A DNA stretch of 41,200 nucleotides, taken from assembly GCA_027625095.1 (NCBI GenBank), contig JAQBXN010000073.1, forward strand, positions 1-41,200, in the 5' to 3' direction. Numbering within the stretch: position 1 is the first letter of the stretch; each line of letters starts with the position of its first letter. Of the stretch, positions 26,137-34,275 are shown in pieces. The DNA comes from Planctomycetota bacterium (GTDB lineage: Bacteria > Planctomycetota > PUPC01 > JACPCR01). The notes under the pieces are model-generated. The model did no database searches. It was not told where the DNA came from and worked only from the letters and a program-made list of their open reading frames with translations. Made by a program: the position numbers and the translations under genes.

Positions 26137-26718
26137 CCAGAATGGTAACTGTTCAGGAGTGGCAGAGGCCGGAGTGTTACAGAGGAGTCCCAGTCTAATC
26201 CGATTGAAATTAAGTATACCGACGCAGGTTTGACGTAAGCGTCAATCAAATTCTGTTACCGTCGTTGAAGCAAGGCACGAGTTCGAAAACGAGGAGTCCG
26301 GGGCGCTATCCAAGGTTAGCCACTTCAGTACCGTATTTCAGAACTCAACGGAGAGTTTTACAAAGCTTTGCCGCAAGCTTCCGCACGAGATTGGAAAAGC
26401 ATCAATCAGCATCAAAGGCAGATATTATTCCTATAAAATCACTCCTGTGTACCTAACAGAGCATCAAAGCTGTCCTATATAAGAGTTCGCCCACAGCACA
26501 GAGGAATCCCATCTTCGAGGAAATGCGAAGGAAGCTCCTTTCGCCAGATAATGGCATCCTTCTGAGCCATCCACAGCGGTAGAGAAATGCTGCTAATAAT
26601 GCGCTCGACAAGACTTGCACGAATACTGTGAATCGAGGTTGAACGACGTTATGAATTTCTCTTTTGCTTTCTATTGGGCAGGGCTCGTTCCATCCTGTTA
26701 GTTCCAACATTGACCAGA
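26137..26718. other. Intergenic region with no supported gene
   Basis: About 580 bases lie between the zinc-finger protein and epimerase genes. TTGACG-TAAG-CGTCAA at 26230-26245 is a 6-base perfect inverted repeat that could be an operator. A 70-odd codon frame at about 26260-26485 (plus strand) lacks any start codon and ends in TAA; it may be gene debris. I see no RNA gene. Confidence 0.4.
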
Positions 26719-27594
26719 ATGAAAGTCGCACTCACTGGCGGTAGTGGATTTATCGGCGGTTATATCGCACGGGAGCTGACCGAACAGGGTCACCAGGTAC
26801 GGGCTCAGGTGCGGCCTGCCAGCGACGATCTTTGGCTGCGTGAACTGGGGGCTGAACTGGTTACCGCAGACCTGGAAGACGTGGACTCACTCGCCAGGCT
26901 TGTCCGCGGCTGCGACGCGGTCATTCATAACGGACTCCATAGATGCCCGGGCGGCGAGACTGACAACATCCGATTCAACGTTGGAGGCAGTCTCGAGCTT
27001 CTTCATCAGTGCCTCGAGCATGAAGTCGGCCAATTCCTTTTCGTCAGCACATGCGTTGTTCACAGCAAGATCCTCGAGGATCGGCCCTTGGACGAGGCGC
27101 ATCCGCTCTGGACTTCCAGCACCTACGGCGCTTACAAAGCTGCTATCGAGGCTTTCATACCCGCGTACCACGGTAAGTACGGCCTCAACACTTCTGCCTG
27201 GCGTCCATCTGAAGTGTACGGCATTCGACGCAAGCTGGAGGACAGCAATTGGTACGACATCATCCGGACAGTGAAGCGAGGCCAGCGAGTGGAAGATGCC
27301 TACGGAGGCAAGATTGTGGCAGTGGAGGACGTGGCTTCGGCCATCGTGGGAGGCCTGGGCCGGGAGGCGGTTGCGGGTGAAGTGTTCAACCTGACGGACT
27401 GCCATATCTATCGCCAGGATGTCGCTGAATTTACCAGAGAGATCACCGGTTCTGATTCAGAGATTGCGAAAGTGAAGGGCAGCGGCCCCAAACATCAGAT
27501 TGTGACAAAAAAGGCTGAAGCTTTGGGACTCTTCAAGCCTCGCGGGCACGAGGGTGTAAAGGGCCACATTAAGCGAATTCTCGAGCTGTGTTAG
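26719..27594 (+). CDS. NAD-dependent epimerase/dehydratase (extended SDR)
   Basis: The 291-residue protein is an extended SDR-type epimerase or reductase. The nucleotide motif is GGSGFIGG (7-14). The catalytic tyrosine and lysine are Y136 and K140 (STYGAYKAA), preceded by LFVSTCVVHS. The VEDVASAIVGGL and EVFNLTD segments are typical of nucleotide-sugar epimerases. I chose ATG 26719 at the Rossmann start instead of a TTG at 26674 that adds 15 residues. No Shine-Dalgarno is obvious. It converges on the 1111-residue secreted protein over a palindrome-rich region. Likely acts on a nucleotide sugar or related diol; substrate unknown. Confidence 0.9.
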   Translation: MKVALTGGSGFIGGYIARELTEQGHQVRAQVRPASDDLWLRELGAELVTADLEDVDSLARLVRGCDAVIHNGLHRCPGGETDNIRFNVGGSLELLHQCLEHEVGQFLFVSTCVVHSKILEDRPLDEAHPLWTSSTYGAYKAAIEAFIPAYHGKYGLNTSAWRPSEVYGIRRKLEDSNWYDIIRTVKRGQRVEDAYGGKIVAVEDVASAIVGGLGREAVAGEVFNLTDCHIYRQDVAEFTREITGSDSEIAKVKGSGPKHQIVTKKAEALGLFKPRGHEGVKGHIKRILELC

Positions 27595-27662
27595 ACGAGG
27601 GAGAAGGGGCCGCGGTTGCTCTAAGGTCAATACTGCTCACTTAAGACCCCACCCGGCTCGTC

Positions 27663-27811
27663 CTGTCCGTTCCCCATAAATCTCGCCGAGCGATTTAGGC
27701 ATACAAGAGACGAGCGGCATTCGTTCGTTTTCTCGTCCCGAATGGACGGAAGGAAAGACCCGGACCTGCCGCTCCTCACATTGTTCGGTAAGACTTATGG
27801 GGAACGGACAG
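27663..27811. repeat. 149-base inverted-repeat (MITE-like) element
   Basis: Terminal arms of 28 bases (27663-27690 and 27784-27811) match in reverse complement at 24 of 28 positions; the outer 17, CTGTCCGTTCCCCATAA, match perfectly. A second pairing, GAGCGGCA, lies within the arms with a bulge. There is no coding capacity. I could not identify a target-site duplication. Confidence 0.65.
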
Positions 27812-27921
27812 AGCAGAGGGCGAATCCCATTCTCTTACACGCTTCCAGCTTGGAGATCTCACTCACAAGTGAGCAAACTCACGGGGCTCTCGGGGCCTGG
27901 AATCGATCTGGGTAACGACAA

Positions 27922-28378
27922 GGCTGGCAGATTCCTTCGTAAAAAGTCGATTTCATCATCATTCCGCCCCGGAAGCGGCCTGAACATATTAGCCCAAGGC
28001 GCCGCCCTGCTCTGTGCCCACATTTTCTCTCTTGAACACCAAAGGTGTTCCGTCTTACAGCCCAGGGTTCGCGAGTCTTCGAGCAACCCTGGGTAATCGG
28101 AAGGAAGGTGTCTTCAACCCCAACGGAGTTGTGTCCACATAATCTGTCACTGCAAGAACTTTGGGTATGGACACAACACCTTCGGCGTTGATCGGAAATC
28201 GCCCCCCGGTCCCAGGGTAGCTCGCAAAGCCTCGCGAACCCTGGGCTATAGGAAACAACCACCTTCGGGGTTGCAGAAAATGTAGGTAAAGAGCAGGGCG
28301 GCACCCTGGGCTAATATGTCTTGGCCTTTCAGGCCAGGAATCGGCTCGTGCCGACTTTTTACGAAGGAATCTGGCAGC
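27922..28378. repeat. Giant nested palindrome (about 457 bases)
   Basis: The outer arms are 27922-27949 and 28350-28378, with the 22-base CAGATTCC...AAAGTCG core perfect in reverse complement. Further in, ACATATTAGCCC...CTGCTCT (27982-28013) pairs with its counterpart at 28287-28318. Then the CCCAGGGTTCGCGAG unit near 28060 pairs with CCTCGCGAACCCTGGGCT near 28233. GTTGTGTCCACATA near 28127 pairs with TATGGACACAAC near 28167. Small units such as AACACCAAAGGTGTT are palindromic on their own. The loop centre is about 28150. The whole region lies between two convergent genes. Confidence 0.7.
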
Positions 28379-28395
28379 ATTTAGCTGCGCTTTCG

Positions 28396-31300
28396 CTATT
28401 TCGCTTCGATCACGATCACGTCGGTGATCTCAAGAGTCGGCAATGTGATCTCGATACCTTCGTCGGATCGGGTGAGTCTTAAGCCCGTTGGTTTGCGATA
28501 GGACCATGACCAGACGGTGTCGGAGAGTGTATCTGCCTTGAGGCCCTGGAGGATCAGGGTCACGTTATTGACCGGGCCGCGGAGGTTGTGGCCGAGGTTA
28601 ACGACGGTGATGATCAGGCCCTTCTCCGAACTTAGAAGGTTGCAGGTGATGTTGGGAGCGGAGGCGGACACTTCAGGGAGGATACCTGCCTCACGCAGCG
28701 GGGTGAGCACGGCGCTGCCGGCGGTGGGATCGAAGTCCACCGGCTCGAACTGGCTGGAATTGCTTGCCGGGCCCCCTTTACCCATGGGCACGACGGGGAG
28801 CGCAGATTTGGCCCAGGCGGCGGCCGGCATGGCGCCGAGGTAATAGCCCCTGCCTGCGCCGGAGGTCGCGCTCACAAAGGCGGGACTGCCATCGGCGAAA
28901 GTGGCCAGAGTCGTTGCGTCTTTTGCGGGGGCGAATTTTTCCCGGGTGGCGATGGCATCGAATGATTTGCCCGCCTTCATCTGAACCTGATCCAGCGGTT
29001 TCAGGAACAGCAGTTCCAGTTTGCTTCGGAGGGCGCCCTTATAGCGATGGTATGCGGTGCGCTTGCCCCGGCCGAGGACTGCATCGAGGACTGACAATGG
29101 TTCATCGTGTTCGTCTTTGCGGGCGGCGCCGGCTGATGCGTAGAGTGTGCCGCCGGACTGCACCCATTCGATGATGGCGGGGGCGGTGGCCTGTTCCATA
29201 TTTTCGCCGCCGACGTAGAGCGCTTTGTATGGCTTCAGGAGCCCGTCCCGCACGTCTGCTTCGGTCACCAGGTCGACCAGGTATCCGGCGTTTCGCAGGA
29301 GATAGTAGGTGTTCTTGCGCTCTTCCTGGAAGGCGTTGGTTCCGTCCGAAGTTGGGGTCACTGCCCACTGGCCCAGGCCGCCGATCTCCCAGACATCACT
29401 CGCCTCACTCAGGAGCAGGGCGACTCTGGCCGGAAGTGGTTTGGCCGGCTCTAGAAAATCCTCGACCGTGCCGGCCACTTCCGTCATCTTGCGCATGGTC
29501 TTGAACGTCGGGATGCCGCCACGGAAGTTGACGTAGTTCTCGGTGGTGAATCCGTCCGGCGGCGTGGAGAACCAGTCAATGTCCTTGACGCCCTGGCCCC
29601 ATAGGAGAACTGTGTTTTGTTCCAGGTGTTCCGGGCTCTGGCCAGGGTAATGAGGCATGCAATACCACATCATTCGCTGGCCGAGGTATTTGGTGCCGGC
29701 CTTGATGTAGCCGGCCTGAAATTCAGCGACCAGGCACGAAGTCTCCGGCTGGCAGTAATCGTAATCCTCGCTCCAGGCAATCGTCATGGCATTGTGCTTG
29801 AAGGCTTCGATAAAGCTCGACTGGTGCATCCAGTAGAAGGGGTGCATGCCACCGAGATTGGCGGAAGTGTGCACCTGATTGCCCAGGAGTTCGCGCAGGC
29901 GTTGGGTCTTGCCGACAAAATCGGCAATGCCCTGTTCGACGCGGAATTGCGAGCTGTGCCAGTAGAGGCGCTTGAGGGTCTGGTCGACTGCCTTGCCCTT
30001 CTTGTCCGCCGGCAAGACGCCGATCTTGATGGCGATGTCGGCGGAGAAGGAGCTCAGCGGCTTGATGGTGTCCCAATCTTCAATCCCCAGCCACTGGGGG
30101 GTGATGTTGAGTTTCTTGAGGTAGGCATGGAACGCCTTGATCACTTCCGGGTCGCCCACGTCAACGGCTGGCAATCCGATCTCGTCTCCGTATGAGAGAA
30201 ACCAGAAGTCGTCCGTCGTGCCCGCCTTCTTAATCTCTCCGGCGACCGTGTCCGGGTCTTTGCTGTGTTGGTAGGTGCCGCCTCTGAGTATCGGATGGTT
30301 GTGTTTCGTGAGGTAAGCCTTCTCCTTGTCGATGGCTTCCTTCGTGGCGCCTCCAATCGGGCCGGCGATCGTGTTAAGTCCCAGAGCACGCCGGAAGTCG
30401 AGTGCGACTTCCATGCCCCAGGTGCTGTTCTTGCCGTAACCGCCCATGTTGCCCGTGTGAGAAAAAAAACGCATACGCTGGGGGACGGGGCCCCGGCGGG
30501 GTTGCTCATTGAGTGCGGTGGTGACGTCCCGATACACATCGATGAGTTTGCGACTGAAGCGAATTCCATCTTCGGTATTGAGGTCTGGCTGCAGGAGGAA
30601 TGTGAGGGCGCTTTCATCTTGCGCCGTCTCGAAGCTCTTGACGATCGCTTTCTCTGCGGGCGCCAGGGCGATGTCCATGGCGAGCTGGATGGCGTCGGGC
30701 TGGTCTTTCAGCACCGTACCCTTCTCGTCGACCAATTCAGCAGTTGCGATGAAGGTGGCCGCGCTTTCGACGTTGAGGCACGGCCCCACATCAAGCCAGA
30801 TGCTCGCCTGGCCTGGCGACAAGGGCTCGATGATTTGTCCGTCAGGGCGAGAAAGGGGTTCGCCTTTGTCGTCACGGAGGAGCTGACCATCTCTGGAATA
30901 GTAACGAACAAGAGGAAGATGCTGCCACCAAGGCGTATAGAAATCAGGGTATCGTTTGCCCCAGCGATTCCAGTTCATGCGGGCCGGGCCGGGGGCGCCC
31001 TTTGCCAGCCTGTAACGGATGTAGACATGATTCGCCCTGCGCAATTCGTCCAGCAAGGGGTACCGGTCGTAACGCGGCGCAGAAATCTCAGACAGGTCGT
31101 CAGTAATCATGATGGCGTCGATCGAGCGTGCGCCGCCGGGAGAAGGATTGGCCGCCTTCCCCAGAATCAGTCGCAAGCGCCCGGCAGGCAGATGGACGGT
31201 GACGCCTTCGGCAGCGTCGTGGTCGATTCCCCATGCCCAATACTGATCACCATAGGTCATGCCATTGTTGAAGCAGAAGTGCTTGGAAGACTGCCTCAAG

Positions 31301-31731
31301 CCAAAGGTCTTGTGCATGAGAGTCTTCAAGCCTTTCTTCAACCGCACATCAAAGGCGTAATTGAACAGCGGCGGACACTCATACTTGACCCACAGGCGGT
31401 AGATGCCTGCCTTCGGAACGATGACGTCCGCCTCAACATCAGCGCGGTCATCGCCAGCGTCCGTCATGGCAGTCTTCCCACGGCTCTGCCAGTGGCCGCC
31501 AAAGGTGTTGTTCTGGTAATGATCAATACCCGCTCGTCCAACGCGCCAATTCGGACCCGAAGCACCAAAGCGCTTCTGATCGACCCCACGCATGTCCTCC
31601 GCCTCGACAATGATCCGGGTCACACCGTCCGGGCCGACGTCTGCGGGGGTGTCTGCTGCCCACAGGAAAGCTGTGATGAGCGTGACAATGCATTGCGTGA
31701 ATAACTTGCCGGGGCAGTTCAATGAGTTCAT
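28396..31731 (-). CDS. Large secreted protein with beta-galactosidase-trimerisation-like C-terminus
   Basis: The 1111-residue protein has a signal peptide (hydrophobic ACTQ-free core LFTQCIVTLITAFLWA). About residues 30-200 resemble a carbohydrate-binding jelly roll: VEAEDMRGVDQKRFG, VIVPKAGIYRLWVKYE. The middle looks like a TIM-barrel hydrolase region, with RFFSHTGNMGGYGKNSTW, FWFLSYGDEIG, GMHPFYWMHQSS and MTIAWSEDYDYC. The last third (ALLLSEASDVWE, KALYVGGENMEQ, SGGTLYASAGAARKDE) resembles the flavodoxin-like trimerisation domain of GH42-type enzymes. I chose ATG 31731 over 31770 because AAGGAAA precedes it and it starts at the signal peptide. Probably a secreted glycan-degrading protein. 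The catalytic residues are not proved. Confidence 0.7.
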   Translation of the reverse strand: MNSLNCPGKLFTQCIVTLITAFLWAADTPADVGPDGVTRIIVEAEDMRGVDQKRFGASGPNWRVGRAGIDHYQNNTFGGHWQSRGKTAMTDAGDDRADVEADVIVPKAGIYRLWVKYECPPLFNYAFDVRLKKGLKTLMHKTFGLRQSSKHFCFNNGMTYGDQYWAWGIDHDAAEGVTVHLPAGRLRLILGKAANPSPGGARSIDAIMITDDLSEISAPRYDRYPLLDELRRANHVYIRYRLAKGAPGPARMNWNRWGKRYPDFYTPWWQHLPLVRYYSRDGQLLRDDKGEPLSRPDGQIIEPLSPGQASIWLDVGPCLNVESAATFIATAELVDEKGTVLKDQPDAIQLAMDIALAPAEKAIVKSFETAQDESALTFLLQPDLNTEDGIRFSRKLIDVYRDVTTALNEQPRRGPVPQRMRFFSHTGNMGGYGKNSTWGMEVALDFRRALGLNTIAGPIGGATKEAIDKEKAYLTKHNHPILRGGTYQHSKDPDTVAGEIKKAGTTDDFWFLSYGDEIGLPAVDVGDPEVIKAFHAYLKKLNITPQWLGIEDWDTIKPLSSFSADIAIKIGVLPADKKGKAVDQTLKRLYWHSSQFRVEQGIADFVGKTQRLRELLGNQVHTSANLGGMHPFYWMHQSSFIEAFKHNAMTIAWSEDYDYCQPETSCLVAEFQAGYIKAGTKYLGQRMMWYCMPHYPGQSPEHLEQNTVLLWGQGVKDIDWFSTPPDGFTTENYVNFRGGIPTFKTMRKMTEVAGTVEDFLEPAKPLPARVALLLSEASDVWEIGGLGQWAVTPTSDGTNAFQEERKNTYYLLRNAGYLVDLVTEADVRDGLLKPYKALYVGGENMEQATAPAIIEWVQSGGTLYASAGAARKDEHDEPLSVLDAVLGRGKRTAYHRYKGALRSKLELLFLKPLDQVQMKAGKSFDAIATREKFAPAKDATTLATFADGSPAFVSATSGAGRGYYLGAMPAAAWAKSALPVVPMGKGGPASNSSQFEPVDFDPTAGSAVLTPLREAGILPEVSASAPNITCNLLSSEKGLIITVVNLGHNLRGPVNNVTLILQGLKADTLSDTVWSWSYRKPTGLRLTRSDEGIEITLPTLEITDVIVIEAK

Positions 31732-31771
31732 AAATATTTTCCTTGCTCTTGGCATGTGAGTCAGAGTCATC

Positions 31772-32297
31772 TTTACAGTGTTACCTCTTCTGAGATACCA
31801 CAGACCCGGCCTGTGGCAAGTTTTTTAACTAATCCTGCAGCGTTAGATTTTGAGAGTGCCCGTATGTAAAGCATTTTCCAATTATTCTTGCCGCTGTAAT
31901 CCTAACGCGGCCGAATGGCCGCAATCCAACCTGGGAACGGAGGCGTCTCGCCTCCGCACGGAAGCGAGACACTTCCGCTCCCAGGAAAATCCTCCGCGTC
32001 ACGCGGTGAAGTTACAATGTGAGACTCTAGGATTTTTCCGGGACTGTCGCCCGGTAAAATGGGCCCCTTCGGCGCAGCTTGACCTTCACTTGCAATCAGG
32101 TCTCGCGTCTTGGTGGCGACCTTGGACTGGAGCACACCAAGACTGTCTGTGCCCCGGCTCTTTTCCAATTGCCGGATTGCACAAATCAGCGCTGCCTAAG
32201 CCGTAAGACTTACCTGTTGCGGTCCAGCGACGAAACCGGCAACGGCAATCATGCATGCCACGATGGTCAGCCATCTTCCGATCATGTCTTTACACCC
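31772..32297. other. Intergenic region with hairpin repeats
   Basis: No gene is supported. The most regular element is a hairpin at 31930-31985: arms CCTGGGAACGGAGGCGTCTC and reverse complement of GGAAGCGAGACACTTCCGCT, with 22 of 26 positions matching. Each arm also holds a small palindrome, GGAGGCG-TCT-CGCCTCC in the left. GTTAGAT at 31842 and CCTAAC at 31901 resemble the core ends of the attC-like sites further right, but with only about 60 bases between them I do not call a cassette. Confidence 0.5.
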
Positions 32298-32424
32298 GCA
32301 GAAGGCCTGAGCTCAGCCGCCCCGGCACGGGTACGTCCTCACTCGAAGAACACGAATGATTTCAAAAAAACGAAAAGGTCAAGACCGCACGGGCCCAGGG
32401 GTCGGCTGGAGCGATTTGTTCTAC
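32298..32424 (-). other. attC-like site, weak (after DUF2442)
   Basis: A 127-base imperfect palindrome. The left end GCAGAAGG with GAGCTCAGCCGCCCCGG matches the reverse complement of the right end, GTAGAACA with GCTCCAGCCGACCCCTGG. The core is GTTCTAC instead of GTTAG, so the call is weaker than the others. The DUF2442 stop codon (TAG at 32421-32423 in reverse) lies in its right end. Confidence 0.35.
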
Positions 32425-32672
32425 AGTTCAGTTTCACTCCGTTTGTCCGAGTCGAGGTACAACGTGTCAGGGCAAATATCCTGCTCGTGCGGCCAGACCA
32501 CGGAGCCTCCCGAAGCGCGCACTTGGCGGAAGTATACTTCGTCTTTGAGCTCCTGAAACACGCCGAAGTCCAGCAGATGGCTGCAGTCGTATTTACCGAC
32601 TTCGCCATTCTCGAACGTAATTTCGAGTCGATAGCTGCTTTCCGGTCTTACGTGCGTCACTCTCGGGTTCAT
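32421..32672 (-). CDS. DUF2442-domain protein
   Basis: This 83-residue small protein matches DUF2442: VTHVRPESSYRLEITFENGE at the N-terminus and the middle GKYDCSHLLDFGVFQELKD with ASGGSVVWPHEQDICPDTLY at the end. DUF2442 genes are usually the antitoxin-like or second partner of a DUF4160 gene, as here: the DUF4160 stop is 3 bases upstream. The function of the pair is unproven and could be toxin-antitoxin. Its stop is inside a weak attC-like palindrome. Confidence 0.85.
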   Translation of the reverse strand: MNPRVTHVRPESSYRLEITFENGEVGKYDCSHLLDFGVFQELKDEVYFRQVRASGGSVVWPHEQDICPDTLYLDSDKRSETEL

Positions 32673-32675
32673 GAT

Positions 32676-32945
32676 TCACCTCAGCGGGTCGATCTTGTAT
32701 AGCTGTTGGCCGGCCACGGCTAATTCCCAGTTCGCCATCAAGTCATCCCTGTGAATCTCAATCCAAGCTGAAACAAGCCTCAGCTTCGCTGGGGGCAGGG
32801 AGCCATCCAGCAGTTCGCCTTCAGGGATCGACAAGACGGCTTCGCTGTCTTGGTATTTTGCATGGATGTGCGGCATCTTGTGCTGCCGATTGTCCAAGAA
32901 ATACATCGACACAATGATTCCATAGAACATGGAGATGACTGGCAT
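32676..32945 (-). CDS. DUF4160-domain protein
   Basis: The 89-residue product matches DUF4160: MPVISMFYGIIVSMYFLDNR, then KMPHIHAKYQDSEAVLSI and GELLDGSLPPAKLRLVSAW with IEIHRDDLMANWELA. A good ribosome site GAGGAA lies 6 bases before ATG 32945. An upstream in-frame ATG at 33056 also has GAGG at a good spacing, so the protein could be about 126 residues, but the DUF4160 domain itself starts at 32945. It is followed by DUF2442, its usual partner. The role is probably toxin-antitoxin-like but not established. Confidence 0.85.
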   Translation of the reverse strand: MPVISMFYGIIVSMYFLDNRQHKMPHIHAKYQDSEAVLSIPEGELLDGSLPPAKLRLVSAWIEIHRDDLMANWELAVAGQQLYKIDPLR

Positions 32946-33069
32946 GCCTGGTTCCTCAGTACTGACAGGGTCATTGCCTACGAGGCCGGGAGAGTTTAGC
33001 AGTTTCTCACTTCGCCATCTCTTGGCGACTTCAAGCAGGCGGGAGTTCGGGCTCATGCTGTTTACCTCA

Positions 33070-33300
33070 TCAGTCGAGCCGCTTGAGATCACCGGGCGGC
33101 AGTTGTCGGCTCTTCATTAGCAAAACGCGTGCTGGCCGCTCCGGTGCATCGCATTGTTCTGCCTCCGTTCCGGGGTCGTTGATTCGTGCAGTGGATTTCT
33201 GCCTCCGTTCGTTAATCGTTGCTATCAAGCGACGAACATCGTGACCGGCCGCTTCGGACATTGCGGCGCGAACCCGTCGAACTTCGCTGTAGCTATTCAT
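33070..33300 (-). CDS. Small antitoxin-like protein paired with the PIN toxin
   Basis: A 76-residue protein with a conserved-looking N-terminus EVRRVRAAMSEAAGHDVRRL, typical of small proteins found next to VapC-like PIN genes. The C-terminus is disordered and polar. Its ATG at 33300 overlaps the PIN stop (33293) by 8 bases, so toxin is first and antitoxin second, the reverse of the usual order. I did not find a DNA-binding fold by eye. It is likely an antitoxin by context only. Confidence 0.65.
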   Translation of the reverse strand: MNSYSEVRRVRAAMSEAAGHDVRRLIATINERRQKSTARINDPGTEAEQCDAPERPARVLLMKSRQLPPGDLKRLD

Positions 33301-33778
33301 CGGTTGTATCCTCCTGAAGAAGTTCTAATGGCGTCACCAAAGCGGGATTGCCTAACCCCAATATACCGTTGACACGCCGAATATGCCCAAACTTGTTGGC
33401 GTTGGCAAGATGACGACAGTTCCATGTGACCCAAAAGTCGCAACGGTGAAAAGATGCGGCCGCAAGATGTAATGCGTCGCCCGTCGGGTCGTTCGGCATC
33501 ACTTTGTGTGAAATATATGCGTCGACGGCCTCCGCCACGGAATCATTCAGGTCGACAAGAGGAAGATCAGCGATCAACGCGAGAGCATCCGCCTTGCCGG
33601 GAAAATTCCCGACTTCGAGTTCGGCCTCAACGGCAAGGCTAGTTACCAATTCATCGCTCCCCGTCTTCGCGGCGTCAAACCAACGACGTGTCCAATTTCG
33701 TCGTGCTGCCATCTCAGGTTCGGTGCGAACCTCGTGGTAGAAGCTGGCGATCGTCGTTTCGATGTAAATGCGTGCCAT
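33293..33778 (-). CDS. PIN-domain VapC-like toxin
   Basis: The 161-residue protein is a PIN-domain putative ribonuclease. The N-terminal MARIYIETTIASFYHEV supplies the first acidic residue of the site in an unusual E form (YIETT instead of the usual DT/S), SLAVEAELEVG gives a second acidic patch, and GDALHLAAASFHRCDFWVTW holds further acidic residues typical of VapC-type toxins. The start is ATG 33778 with no clear ribosome site. It overlaps an antitoxin-like gene by 8 bases and is not near any vapB-type regulator. It follows an attC-like site in the cassette array. Confidence 0.82.
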   Translation of the reverse strand: MARIYIETTIASFYHEVRTEPEMAARRNWTRRWFDAAKTGSDELVTSLAVEAELEVGNFPGKADALALIADLPLVDLNDSVAEAVDAYISHKVMPNDPTGDALHLAAASFHRCDFWVTWNCRHLANANKFGHIRRVNGILGLGNPALVTPLELLQEDTTDE

Positions 33779-33803
33779 CGGCGTAGGGTTAGGGATTCAA
33801 TTG

Positions 33804-33931
33804 GCAGAACGACCAAAAATCAGCGACTGAAACGGGCGCCTGCCCAACTCAGAGAATAGTACTGAAAAAAAAGCCTTCGATCCCTTAAAATCCCGCCATC
33901 GTTTCAGCTCGTTGCATTTTTCTGGTTAGCG
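33804..33931 (-). other. attC-like site (after small open frame)
   Basis: 128-base imperfect palindrome. The right end GTTAGCGGC has reverse complement GCTAACCAGAAAAATGCAACGA that aligns with left-end GCAGAACGACCAAAAATCAGCGA. Inside, CTGAAACG-GGCG matches CTGAAACGATGGCG. The GTTAG core is at 33925. The stop of the next open frame, 33935-33937, abuts it. Confidence 0.6.
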
Positions 33932-33934
33932 GCT

Positions 33935-34105
33935 TCACTCCTTGATCTGACCCCAAATCTTGCGGATATCTTCGATAGGAACACCCATACCAACAAGTGC
34001 ACCTGTCGCGATCAAACGGACAGGATATACCATCCCGTCACCAATCGTGACACAACTACCATCCTTTCTTTTGAAGTAGATGCAGAAAAAACAGTAGAGC
34101 GAATT
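33935..34105 (-). pseudogene. Small open frame without a proper start, in an integron-like cassette
   Basis: The reverse frame reads a protein-like sequence ending VGMGVPIEDIRKIWGQIKE and including GDGMVYPVRLIATGAL. It is open for 56 codons back to a stop but has no ATG, GTG or TTG near its beginning except an internal ATG that would leave 32 residues. A 1-base shift would join it to an upstream ATG AAA TTC. It may be a frameshifted or decayed cassette gene. No family is recognised. Confidence 0.35.
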
Positions 34106-34125
34106 TCATTTTGAGAAAGTTACAC

Positions 34126-34254
34126 GGCTAACGTCTAAGGTCACCGACGCCCGGTCAAGAAATGAAAACCGTGAGGAACAGGATCGACTTTGATGTAATC
34201 AGGACGCCTGAGAGCACATATTCTGAGGGCGCTCGGTGGAGCGTCTTGTTAGCC
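34126..34254 (-). other. attC-like site (after DUF5615/DUF433 pair)
   Basis: 129-base imperfect palindrome. Left end GGCTAACGTC...CACCGACGCCC aligns with the reverse complement of the right end, GGCTAACAAGACGCTCCACC, with the GTTAGCC core at 34248-34254. Both ends show the complete GGCTAAC core. Confidence 0.6.
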
Positions 34255-34275
34255 GATCCAATGCGTTCTCTGCTC

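Noticed and set aside
26260..26490. Start-less plus-strand frame in the 26.1-26.7 kb gap
   Set aside because: It is open for about 75 codons and protein-like in places but has no start codon or family match, so it is mentioned only as possible debris.
30265..31704. 479-codon plus-strand frame
   Set aside because: It lies wholly within the large secreted-protein gene on the minus strand, which has a signal peptide, ribosome site and domain-like sequence.
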